64,000 nucleotides of DNA from Hyposmocoma kahamanoa (taxonomy: Eukaryota > Arthropoda > Insecta > Lepidoptera > Cosmopterigidae). A model generated the notes under the pieces. It was not told the origin of the DNA, ran no database searches, and saw only the letters and a program-made list of their open reading frames with translations. The translations under genes and the position numbers were made by a program. Location of the stretch: NCBI RefSeq assembly GCF_003589595.1, contig NW_020653715.1, positions 2,574,825 to 2,638,824 on the forward strand, given 5' to 3'. This document shows positions 45,758 through 55,886 of the stretch, in pieces (positions within the stretch are counted from its first letter, which is position 1; every line of letters starts with the position of its first letter).

Positions 45758-47733
45758 CGAATCACTGATTGGTTCGAGACTTCGGGAATAGTAAATGTAT
45801 GTACACACCAGCCGCAGCCTTCAACATCATCAGGACTTGGGTCTGTAGGCAGACCCAAAAAATCCTTTGACGACTCATCGCTGAAAACGGAGACAAGTAG
45901 AGTAGATCTTTTAGAAATTCGGAGTGCAAGTGAGCTTACTATAGCCGCGGAATTAACTACTAGGAAGGAAGGGCACCGAAGTGTTGCTAAACAAATTAAA
46001 GAACTCGGTGAAAGTCCAAAAAAGAATAAGTGTTCTTAACAAAGTAGGCAGTTAACTCCGGACGAAGCGTTAGCTTATTACGTAGACTCCAAATCTACTT
46101 GTCACTCATATAAGCAAACTAGGAAGTGGTCAATGAAGGCGGGACATCAAGTGTATCCATCACTCTACAGTTTAGGTAAATCCAAAGCTTCTTGTTGTCC
46201 TTCTAACGAACACATTACTGTGACTGAATCTCGAGCTGAAATTAAACTTCAGGCGATTTTGAATAAAACGGCTGAACGATTAGTTGAAGCTCAATGTGAA
46301 GTTATTAGAAGTGTGTTACCTCGTTCATCGTATACGTTGGTAAGCAAATGGGGTTGTGATGGTAGTTCGGGGCATAGTACTTATAAGCAGAGGTTTGAGA
46401 ACACCAGCGCTACCGACGAATTTCTGTTTGTATACTCATTTGTTCCCTTGAGACTTCATGACGGAGAAACTGTGATCTGGCAAAATCCACGACCTTCTTC
46501 AACCTTATATTGCCGTCCTATCAGGTTTATTTTTGCCAAGGAGACAAATGAATTTACGAAAGAAGAAACCACTAAAATTTTACATGAAATAAGTCAGCTT
46601 CTTCCAACATTAAGTAACGTTGATGGATCTCAAATCTTTGTTACACACGACTTATTGTTGACGATGACTGATGGTAAAGTGTGTAACGCTTTAACGGACA
46701 CACGTTCAACACAAAAGTGTTATATTTGGGTGGGTGTTACTCCGTCTACTATGAACGAGGAGTCGAGGAACTATCCCAGCAACAAAGAGCGCTATGAATT
46801 TGGTTTATCTACTTTACATGCATGGATCCGCACTTTTGAATGTATGCTTCACATTAGGTATTCGTTTAGAAATAAAAAAATGGCAAGTCAGAGGAGACAA
46901 CGATAAAGCTGTAGTAAAGCACCGCTCACAAGAGATCCAAAAAATGTCTAAAGATCGTATGGGTCTTATAGTGGATAAACCAAAACCTGGGTATGGCAAC
47001 TCGAATGATGGAAACACAGCACATAGTTTTTTTTCTAATGCTGAATTGGGTAGGGAAATAACAGGATTGGACTTTGTCATCGGGATACGACATAAATTGT
47101 TTAGAATTCGAAAAATTTTGCGTTGAAACGAGAAAATTATACCTTGGTCTGTATTCGTGGTACTCCATGCCCGTTACTGTGCATAAGATTCTTGTACACA
47201 GTACGGAAGTAATTAAATCTTGCCTTCTTCCTATTGGTCAGCTTTCCGAAGAAGCCCAGGAGGCAAGAAATAAAGATTGCCGTAGATTCCGTGAGCGACA
47301 CACTAAGGGTCGTATTCCAAAACTCTACTCAATGCTCAAGTCAGGATTTGAGTATGGTTTAAAGCACTCGAAATCATACTCAAGTCCCTGCCATTAGGGT
47401 CGTATTTCCAGTGCTTGTGTTTCCAGTGCAATCCTGACTTGAGCATTGAATAGAGTTCTAGAATACGACCCTAGGAAGCGGTCACGTATTGCCACGAATG
47501 CAGATCTTTTGAGAATGCTCCTAATTACGTCCGATCCTGTAATCAACACATCTAGAGAGTTACCTAGAAAGAAGATTACTGCTTTGCCAGCGGAGGTTCT
47601 GCAGTTGATTATCCCACCTTCCTTACCAACCCAGTTATCAACAGTTCGCGATGTTGATGAGGAGGATTACGTGTTGTCAGACTCTACCGGATTGGAGAGT
47701 AATGATGAGGAATCATCTGGAGATGAGCATTAA
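45758..47733 (+). pseudogene. Transib transposase (RAG1 core-like), inactivated
   Basis: Recognisable blocks in order: QPSTSSGLGSVGRPKKSFDD, KWGCDGSSGHSTYKQRF (first catalytic Asp region), IWQNPRPSSTLYCRPI, LLLTMTDGKVCNALTDTRST, KPGYGNSNDGNTAHSFF, WYSMPVTVHKILVHSTEVIK, and LPIGQLSEEAQEARNK (catalytic Glu region, comparable with the SEGNESGNK block of RAG1). Lesions: an in-frame TAA at 46037-46039, one frameshift at about 46840-46860, another at about 47065-47090, and a 165-bp MITE in the C-terminal coding part (47307-47471). A Cys/His-rich segment (CHYCDETGVFEKWLRHEKNA, from 45639) lies upstream in another frame and may be the zinc-binding N-terminus. The C-terminal tail ends with an acidic stretch at 47733. 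Confidence 0.88.
47307..47471. mobile_element. MITE family B, copy 4, inside the Transib coding region
   Basis: GGGTCGTATTCCAAAACTCT to TTCTAGAATACGACC(C). Flanks TAA/TAG: removing the element and one TA restores a continuous RHTRKRSR reading, showing the insertion interrupted an originally open frame. Confidence 0.88.
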
Positions 47734-48639
47734 ATATTTTTGTAATGTCTTTACATTTAGATTAGATAAATTAGATCTTGTTTATTATTGTAATTAATTA
47801 TTATATCTAGTTTTAATATGTAGTTGTAGAGTATTTTACTATAGGTGTTTTAGTTATATAATGCACATTTATATACTGAAATATAATTTTTGTTGTTATT
47901 GTATTGTTCGTTGATTAATTTAATTGTATAAATATAAAAATTGTAAATAAATACCTTCCGAACACGTCATTGGTAACGTGTAATAAACATTTATGATTTT
48001 TTCAATTTATTTTTTATTTTTCTATATCCTAATACTTTTATATAATAAAAAATAATACACTCGTGGCTTACAGGTATGTGAAGAAGGCAGAGGCACCTAA
48101 TTATAGAGCTATCACCCACATTTCACCGCGTAATTGGTAACCTTACGTGTCAGGTGGTGAGGCCATAACCGTTGTAGGGTCTACACATTACAGTACACAG
48201 GTTTCCACTTTTTTTAGCCTAAAATAGCATAATATACCTGCAATATTCATAAACAATCAAAATAACGCAAAAAATAATTTTGTCCCGCTAGCCTGTACTA
48301 GACGAGACACTGTGCGGTGGTGTGGGAAAAATAGCAAAACATCTAATTACAAAACAAACGGAATCATATTTCATCGGTAATTAAATATTGAATATGTAAT
48401 TTTGCAATTTTCGTCCATTATAGCAAAGCTCAAATTAACTGGTCGATTTGAAGTGAAACAGTTGACGACACCCGTCAATTGTTTCGAACTCGGTCTGGCC
48501 AATCGGAGCGCAGTTGTCACAGTAATGATATGGCAGAATAGTTTTCAAACAAATTAAATGACATCTCGTCTCTATTTCTTGTTATATACTCGATGCGTTA
48601 ATTACAGTAGGCCTTCACTTCAGGCGTACTAAGCACTTT

Positions 48640-48745
48640 ACGTCATCTTTATTATGCGCACAGCCCTGGAATGAAATGCCCTGCCTGCGACTGTGTTTCC
48701 GAGCACGTACAACCCGAGCAGTGGAACGTATAAGAATTGATATGG
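48640..48745 (+). pseudogene. LINE C-terminal fragment
   Basis: CCTGGAATGAAATGCCCTGC, CTGCGACTGTGTTTCCGAGC and ACGTACAACC correspond to the WN.LPA.VFP..YN block of the Jockey/CR1 C-terminus, with mutations. About 30 codons remain. Confidence 0.55.
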
Positions 48746-49319
48746 TTGTTGTTGACGTTGTAATGTGAAAAGATAATAGACAAAGTAAAACAAGTACTAT
48801 ACTTTATTACACGCCGTGACGACATATACATAGCTTATATACAAATACATAGAGTACATTATACATGAGTGATATTTTATTAACAAATTGCCACATACAG
48901 ATGTGTCTGTGCAAATTGACTAACTGTACAATTTTGTATTTTTTTTTATTTAGTAAACATATTTTAAGAAACTTAAAAAAAAGAGTTGCTGTTACCCACC
49001 CACCTCGTACATTTTCTTTTTTCAAATGCAACAAGTTATATTTAACTATAGCTATTAGTAATTGAACTACATTTAGCGGAACCTTTTGTTACATGTAGTG
49101 GACTACCACTGTCAAGTACCACTAGTGCATAGTGGTACTAATAAGACTTTGCTCCCACTAGTACCACCATGATACATTCGAAATTATGATTCCAGGTGGT
49201 ACTTGTGAAAAATTTTTGTACCACTAACATAACGGCATTGCTGTATTTTTTCTGGTCTCAAAATAAGGAATTCCCAGTAAAATGTGTTCCAGAGCAACGG
49301 AATTCACTCCGGGATACTT

Positions 49320-49437
49320 CCCAGAACACCCAGACCATACCAAGTTCAAGAAAAGTTCACTTCGATTTGGTCCTACCGGGAATTGAACCTGGGACCACCT
49401 CATCCAACACTCACAGTCTAAGCCGTTGGGCCGCCTA
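49320..49437 (-). mobile_element. tRNA-derived SINE (second family)
   Basis: On minus: GGCGGCCCAACGGCTTAGAC (A-box region), then GTGGTCCCAGGTTCAATTCC (B box, GGTTCAATTCC), followed by CGGTAGGACC and a non-tRNA body that may extend to about 49255. The anticodon region does not fold normally, so this is a SINE rather than a tRNA gene. Confidence 0.65.
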
Positions 49438-49507
49438 GATCGTAAATAGTTTGCTAGAATCTCTAACTTATATCTGGGTATAATTTTGCCTAAATCAGTA
49501 GGGCTAG

Positions 49508-49546
49508 CTATAATCGTCGAAATATAATAGGCCCGTTTTGACAGCT
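49508..49546. repeat. Left arm of a 39-bp inverted repeat flanking the DD82E element
   Basis: Its reverse complement (AGCTGTCAAAACGGGCCTAT...) matches 52025-52063 at about 35 of 39 positions. The pair encloses the transposon at 49788-52006 and suggests it landed in an older inverted-repeat element. Confidence 0.6.
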
Positions 49547-49787
49547 CGTTATGATAATAGAATGTAACCAAAAAACATTACGTTTGAGATAAACAAAACA
49601 TTTTAAAAACAATCCTTCTTTTTTGGATTACAAAATCACACTTCTAATTCGAGCGTTAAATTATATGCAAGAATATGTCTCCTTTTATTTTTTTGTTTAA
49701 GTAAATTCCAAAGTAAAATGTATTTTTCATTGCCACGAAACGCATCAAAAACAGTTACGTTCTCAGTCTTTTTTTTTTTAAACACTA

Positions 49788-52006
49788 GTGCTGTAACAAT
49801 TTAATCGTAAATTGTCACCGCGTTTATCCAATCCCGTCTAAAATCGAATCGAATCAAATGGAAGAGCACAAAATAATATCATAATTCACGTCGCAAAAAT
49901 TTTTAAAGAATCGTTTACAACATCTTTCTACCTAAACAATCTATAATCATTCATAATGCATTGAATTTAGTCGATCTTTTACCTACAAAATGTATAATGG
50001 AATATTTTTTTTAGCACTCATAGATAACCTTTTTTTTTCATGGCAACACTATTTAGCCTGTCGTTCGGCCGTCGCGTTCCCGTTGAGTCCCATTCATTCA
50101 CCATTTTGGAAGCTGACAGTGCGGTTCGGTATTTTTGTTGCGACTTTGTTTTGATTTTGGACTGATTCTCTTGCTATCACGTTGACCTTGGCTACTATTT
50201 TTTGGACGTTGATTGAGCATATTGTTTCGGACTTCATTCTGTAGTTTGTAGTGGATTTTGGTGTCGTGTGAACTCCTTTTCAAAATGTTGAAAAGAGGCC
50301 ATACTCTTAATAGTCAATCGCGTGAGTTGATTGTGAAGTTGCACGATTACTTTCAACGTGAATCGCAAAATGGTGGACCGTTATTGCCGGTAGCTCAAGT
50401 ACAGAATCGCGTCGGAGATGCGCTTGGAATCGGTTTAAAAACCATACGGACAATCTTAAAAGAAAAGTATGGGCCTTCCGGCAGTGAAGACAACGTTTTA
50501 CGTACGCCTAAAAGGCGGAAAAAAAGCAAGCCTGTAACAGGTATTGACACATTCGACGCAGACGCTATTCGGAACCATATTTATGGTTATTACTCAAGAA
50601 AAAAATACCCTACTGTGAGTACACTATTGATATCGCTGCAAGAAGCTGGCTTGTTTACAGGCAGTTCCGCATCTCTAATCACAGTTATGAAACAAATTGG
50701 TTTCAAATACAAGAAGAGCGACACAAGAAAGATAATTATGGAAAGATATGATTTAGTACTGCAAAGAGTTACATTTTTGAGAAAAATGAATAAAGTGACT
50801 GATTGGGATAATGTCATTTTTATCGATGAGACATGGTTGAATTCCAATCATACAGTGCCGCAATCGTGGACTGATGACACAAAAGCATCATGCTCTAATG
50901 TGCCGATGGGAAAAGGTGGGCGATTGATAATTTGTCATGCTGGATCAGCTGGGGGAGGTTTTGTGAACAATGCTTTGCTTGCATTCGAATCGAAGAGCAC
51001 AAAAGAATACCACGAAGAAATGAACGCTATTAAATTTAAAGAGTGGTTTACAACATCTTTACTTCCCAACCTCCCCAATAAATCTACCATAATTATGGAC
51101 AATGCACCGTACCATTCGCTACAAATTGATAAGCCACCCACTCAGGCAAATAAAAAATCTGATTTAGTGGCATGGTTGCAAAGAAATGGCATTGAAGCCG
51201 ACATAAACTCATTAAAGGCGGAGTTATTACAATTGGTTAAAGAAAATAAACCAGCAACAATGAGATACGAAATTGACGAACTGGCACTAGAGCATGGACA
51301 TACCATTATCAGAACACCGCCATACCATTGTCAATACAATGCCATTGAGTTAATTTGGGCTCAAGTTAAAGGTTAGTTTTTTTCTTATTCATTCTATTAT
51401 GTAAACGTATTATTATTACTTATTTATTGAACAGTGAAAGCCAGGTGGAGAAAATTCGAATACAACAATTTAGAAAATGTACTTACCTAGGTACTGGTTT
51501 TTAACGTTACTAAAATAGACATAAATTATGTATAACAAGGCATTTTTTTACAGAATAACCATATGAATTTAATCTTTTTACAGGCTACGCGGCACGAAAA
51601 AATACAGAGCGACCGTTCTCCACAAAAAAAATGATGGGTTTATTGAAGGAAGCTTGTGCAAATATCACAAATGAAGACTGGGCAAAAGTAGTGCAAAAAA
51701 CGAAAAATATAATAAAGGCCGATTTTGACAGGGACGTCAATATTGACAATATGATTGATAATGAAATAATTATATATACAGGCGCCGACAGTTCAACGGA
51801 TTCTTCTTCTGACGAAAGTCAATAAAAAAACATATTTATGAATCTTTTTGTTTTATTTTTGCTGCAGAACCCATAGTTATTGTGTTCCGTTGTATCACTT
51901 CATATACCTAGGTAACTTAAAAACAAAACCAAAGTTTCATGTAATTTAGAATCGATTTTTCGTGAGAATCGGAATTTCAGATTAACGATTTGTTTTGTTA
52001 CATCCC
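49788..52006 (+). mobile_element. Tc1/mariner-superfamily DD82E transposon, apparently intact
   Basis: 2219 bp flanked by TA (49786-49787, 52007-52008). The left end GTGCTGTAACAATTTAATCG and the right end read inward GGGATGTAACAAAACAAATC share TGTAACAA and AATCGT, giving imperfect inverted repeats. It contains one uninterrupted two-exon transposase gene (50285-51825). The TA target fits the IS630-Tc1-mariner superfamily. Confidence 0.82.
50285..51825 (+). CDS. DD82E Tc1/mariner-like transposase, two exons, 442 aa
   Basis: Join 50285-51371 and 51584-51825 (1329 nt). The intron is 212 bp, phase 1 (AAA G|GTTAG ... TTACAG|GC TAC) and rebuilds WAQVKGYAARKN. Layout: N-terminal helix-turn-helix region (about 10-60, RVGDALGIGLKTIRTILKEK), basic KRRKKSK at 76-82 (possible nuclear localisation), a second DNA-binding/linker region (about 90-165), then the DDE domain: D181 in VIFIDETW, D272 in IIMDNAPYH, E355 in YNAIELIW. 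There are 82 residues between the second Asp and the Glu, against 34 in classical Tc1. An in-frame ATG 27 nt upstream exists, but the AAAATG at 50285 has better context. The AATAAA at 51821-51826 overlaps the stop. No stop or frameshift was found, so it could be functional. Confidence 0.9.
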
Positions 52007-52024
52007 TATTTACGTCACAATAAC

Positions 52025-52063
52025 AGCTGTCCAAACGGGCCTCTTATATTTCGACGACTTTAG
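52025..52063. repeat. Right arm of the 39-bp inverted repeat
   Basis: Counterpart of 49508-49546 (AGCTGTCCAAACGGGCCTCT...). Beyond it, an imperfect palindrome AGATATTGCTATTC...GTATAGCAGTATCT lies at about 52081-52116. Confidence 0.6.
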
Positions 52064-52534
52064 ACGAATATAGGAGCGCAAGATATTGCTATTCTCTATG
52101 CGAGTATAGCAGTATCTCGCGCTTTATGCTCTTGCGCAAGTCATGCCCTACCATGCTAGACCCTACTGGTCTGTAGTTCAATATGTTGTAGATTATCAAT
52201 AAAAAAACAAAGATCCTTTCAATAAAAAATCCTGTTTTGTTTATCCAAATTCCTAGTAATGTTTGTGGGAATTTACTTCTTGATATGATCTTTAAAATTT
52301 AAATTTCTTTTAAATAGCAAGCCCTTTGGGTAGAGCCCCTGTACGTTTTTACATCATTTTTTTGCAATGACAATAAGTAATTACGATATCCATACTGCAC
52401 AATGTAAAATTATTACGAACACTGGTACAGGTTTTTGGCATACCACACGAAAATAGAATCAATTTCAAAGTCTTTTATAATACAGTGCCCTCCCATTTCA
52501 AATAGAAGCAGCGAGATTAAAAAGCATTTTGTAC

Positions 52535-52540
52535 TTTATT
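52535..52540 (-). terminator. Vps29 polyadenylation signal
   Basis: AATAAA on minus (TTTATT on plus), about 155 nt past the Vps29 stop codon. Confidence 0.65.
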
Positions 52541-52692
52541 TATACTTAAAGACACAATTTCTTCTTCAACAGCGCAGCTGCTTGAAAATATAATACGAAA
52601 TGCTTCTTTTATTTGCTTACAGAGGAGCTGACCATATCCTTACATAATCCCTTATAACTTAACAAGTTGTTTATACCACAATGATACATACA

Positions 52693-55600
52693 TTAAGCTT
52701 TCTTATACTCGATCCTTTCCACTTTAACTTCATCCCCAAGCAACTTGTACACATATGTGACCACTGTAGAGCTCTGGATGTCCATTAGCACGAAAGAGGG
52801 AGTTGGATTCCTGAAGACAAAGGTATAATGCTCTTTAAATTTTAAATATATTGGATAGGTAAAAACCCCAAACCACATCACTATTTATGGCAACGCAGGG
52901 AGATGTGGTATTAACTTATTGCCTTTATTGCCATTGTAATAATGTGGCAGACGATTTCACAAATTGTTCATATATATTGAATGAATGAATGAAATATTGT
53001 ATTTATGTAATATAATTAAAGATCAATTCGGCTTAAAAAATTTCTTAAAAAGACATTCATTAGTGATGCAATAAGAAAGACATACCAAAATTAATTTTAC
53101 AACTCATAGGTCAAATGTTAAGTTTGTTTCATACTTTCACTGATCTACTTAAAACATCAGAGAGGATCAGACAACTTATGCTGCTAACAGATTGACTGCA
53201 AGTTTGCAGTTAATGTGTGAAGTCGTTATCAACTTCATGCAGTCGAGGCATGCAGGCAGTCTGTTAGCAGCCTTAGAGCATCGACTGTACAACAGACGGC
53301 CTTATTGCTGAGTAGCAATTTCTTCGAGGCAACCATACATTGTTTAGTGCCAGCTCAGCTGTCTACTGCTGTGAGTGAATAAATAAACAGAATACCCAGC
53401 TTCCCCACAGCCAGATAATGTATCTGAAGGTAGTTTTTCTTTCTTTCTTGTTAAGAAAAATAATATACCATTAAACAAAATAATTCTTACCTGTACAAAG
53501 GGCTATAAGCTCCGGTCGCAGATCCAGGATTAATATAAAACTTGTTCTCATGTTCATATGCCTCAAATCGATGCGTATGTCCCGATATCAAAATGTCTAC
53601 ATCGAGTTGTCGTTGGACTAATGCCAATGACTCTTCGTCACCCCAAGGCACCACTTGATGACCGTGGACTAGGCCTATACGAAATTGACCAACGGTTATC
53701 ACTTTTTGTTCTGGGTATGTTGAGTTCTGGAATAGATGTACAATCATTTTACAATTTAAACTCACCCAAGATTTTCACACATGCATAAGTACATTACACT
53801 AAAAGTTGTCATATTTTTTGCATAGCTACGTACTGTGTCTCTATCTAGATTATCTTTTCTTATTTCTATAGTGCCCTTTAACTGGTGATGCGTCCCAGAG
53901 ACATACAGTGTCCCTAATGATTTTAGTACTGTAGTGTCACAGAGCCACAAGTTGTCTTTATGGAGCACCGTGTTTTTATCCTCCAATAAATTTTAGAAGT
54001 TTTTTATCAAAATTGTTAAGGCACATTCAAATTACATTAGATATAGAACGGCTGCCCCACTAATGCATATATTAATTTCCAACTAGCCACTGTCGCGACA
54101 CGCTGACGCTTATACCATAACAATTAGTGAAGTAAGGCGTAACGCGCGACTGCCGCGCCATAGTTACACCACTGCAGCGTTTCTATAAGCTACTGAAGGC
54201 GCCCGTAGGGACACCATGTGTCTTTAGAATGTATGGTGAGTTAACTTCAATTATCACAGGTTACAGATCGAAATTGAAAATTTCATCATTCGGCTTCATA
54301 AAGACCGTATGATTTAGATTGTATGCTTTATGCTAGTTTTTAACCGACTTCAAAGAAGGAGGAGTTCTCAATTCGACTGTATTTTTTGTATGTATGTTAT
54401 GCAATTACTTATTTGTGAATTGATTTTGGTGATTCTTTTTTGTTGGAAAGAGGGGTACCTTATTATTGGTCTCATATAAATTTTAAGAAAATATTCCACC
54501 TCTAAGGGTGGCCAACTAGGGTATGAATCCAGTTTCACGCACTTTCTGGTATACAATATCAATAAAACTTGGCAAATACATGTAATTCCACAAACTTGAG
54601 GTCAGTTTTTTTATATAAAAATAATGAAGTTCATGCATGTCAGTTGAGGAATAGCAGAGAATTCCATCCATCTGCAGATTCCTTTTGCAAATTGTGTGAT
54701 TTGAGTACATGCCTAGAAACCTTTGCTCACAGTGCTCAATGAACAGGTTTATATTTACCTCATCAAAATCCCCCCTAACAACATGCACATCACTAGCCAA
54801 GGTCTTCAAATAATCGTAACTCTCCTTGGTACAAAGGTTCCCTGTGCACAGTATGTGCTGTATTCGACCAGGGAGAAGCAGTTTCTTGAACTTAGGAGGA
54901 AGACTGCTGCAGCGGTGAGGGATGTGCAGATCTCCGAGGACTAAAACCAGCTGGAAAGTTAAAACAGAAATTTATTAATAATAATAAAGGACTTTAGAAT
55001 AGCTGACGTCGTAATAGGGAGAGAGGGAGTGTGCAGGGGTGGCGGGTGACTCTCAGTAAAGTTTAGAGTAAATTAAAAAACACTTAACACATTAATCTAC
55101 GTGGTGGGTCAAAATGACCTCATGATCAAATGATCTCATCTACCTATTGGGCCATGGGGGCGTTAAAAGGACCGGCACGACTAACCTAACTTTGCGATGC
55201 TGGTTCACGCCACTGGTGGCAAATGCTATGTATTTAATTTTAATCTCAAATCAAAATACATGTCAGTTTTAGGTAAACATCGATTGATGTGTATATACTC
55301 TGCAAGCTATTGCGACTGACGTGGCCTAAACGTCATAATTACTGCATTTAGGCCGCACCGGGTTGAAATGACGAGCAGTAAATATAATCCCAAACTAGAG
55401 CCAAATAATGAAACATCGCGAAAAAATTATTTTGTATAAGTAACAAAAGAGGCCAAGAACAGTCATATAAGCAAATGTCATATTTTGAACATTTTCGAAA
55501 ATTCTAGTCAGCAACGAAGGTGTTAAACTGTTCAAAGACAGTAAAAAGTTATTAAGTTAAAATAGTAACTGTTATGTGTAAACATGTGAATCCCTCGGCA

Positions 55601-55886
55601 TGTAACATTAGAACATATTGTACCGCATCAACCCACATACCTTCCGCTGTTGAGCACTTATCTTCTCTAAATAGAACTAAAACATAATGCAAAGGAACCA
55701 AGGGGGAGGATACCCGTACTTAGCATAAGTAGCAGAATTACTAACAAATACCACAAAATCACAGTTCAAATATGAGTTTCTAGTTAGCGTACTGTAAATA
55801 TATAGATATGGTTGTGTATGATGAAAGGAAGCTACAATAAAACACGTTATATTGATTCATATGAAGATCATTGAATCACTTACCAT
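52693..55886 (-). CDS. Vps29: Vps29, retromer and retriever subunit, four exons, 182 aa
   Basis: Complement of join 52693-52810, 53491-53726, 54759-54950, 55884-55886 (549 nt). All junctions are GT-AG: ATG|GTAAGT, CCAG|CTG, GATGAG|GTAAAT, CCAG|AAC, TACAG|GTAAG and TTCAG|G AAT. Vps29 is a metallophosphoesterase-fold scaffold of the Vps26-Vps29-Vps35 retromer, acting in endosome-to-Golgi and endosome-to-surface retrieval. The metal-site residues of the fold are conserved: D8 and H10 (GDLHIPH), N39 (TGNLC), D62 (GDFDE), H86 (HGHQV), H115 and H117 (SGHTH). The length equals the usual 182 residues, ending VERIEYKKA. Exon 1 carries only the start codon. Intron 2 holds lepidopteran-type repeats; intron 3 holds a hairpin (53180-53271). 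Divergent from egl about 1.05 kb away. Confidence 0.97.
53180..53271. repeat. Intronic 21-bp hairpin, about 50-nt loop
   Basis: GCTGCTAACAGATTGACTGC (from 53180) pairs with the complement of TGCAGGCAGTCTGTTAGCAG (53251-53270), with one wobble and one mismatch. It lies in the last Vps29 intron. It may be a small palindromic transposon relic; miRNA-like processing is possible but unsupported. Confidence 0.55.
54340..54553. repeat. Dispersed repeats in a Vps29 intron
   Basis: TTTTTAACCGACTTCAAAGA and AGTTCTCAATTCGACTGTAT are a repeat I recognise as common in Lepidoptera. The adjoining AATATTCCACCTCTAAGGGT and CACGCACTTTCTGGTA match 9683-9755. Confidence 0.55.

Larger units (their letters stand above)
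45169..48314 (+). mobile_element. Transib (RAG1-related) DNA transposon with complete ends
   Basis: 3146 bp. The left end is CACAGTATTTCGTCTAGTAC and the right end, read inward, CACAGTGTCTCGTCTAGTAC; the terminal inverted repeats span 39 bp with 35 identical. A perfect 5-bp duplication CGGTG (45164-45168, 48315-48319) matches the 5-bp GC-rich target duplication of Transib elements. The first 7 bp of the right end equal the RAG recombination signal heptamer, and ACAAAATT follows after a 24-bp spacer. The encoded transposase is broken and the element contains MITE B copy 4, so it is non-autonomous. Confidence 0.93.
44919..48595. mobile_element. MITE family A, copy 5, split by a Transib transposon
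   Basis: The left half 44919-45168 (from CATCGAGTATATAACCAGAA) and right half 48315-48595 (to TATATACTCGATG) join into one 531-bp family A element once the 3.1-kb insert and one CGGTG are removed. Outer octamers CGTTCAGT and CGTTAATT match at 6 of 8. Confidence 0.9.

Noticed and set aside
44919..48595. RAG locus or domesticated RAG1-like gene
   Set aside because: Intact terminal repeats, a 5-bp target duplication and coding lesions show a transposon copy, not a host gene; no RAG2-like frame is nearby.
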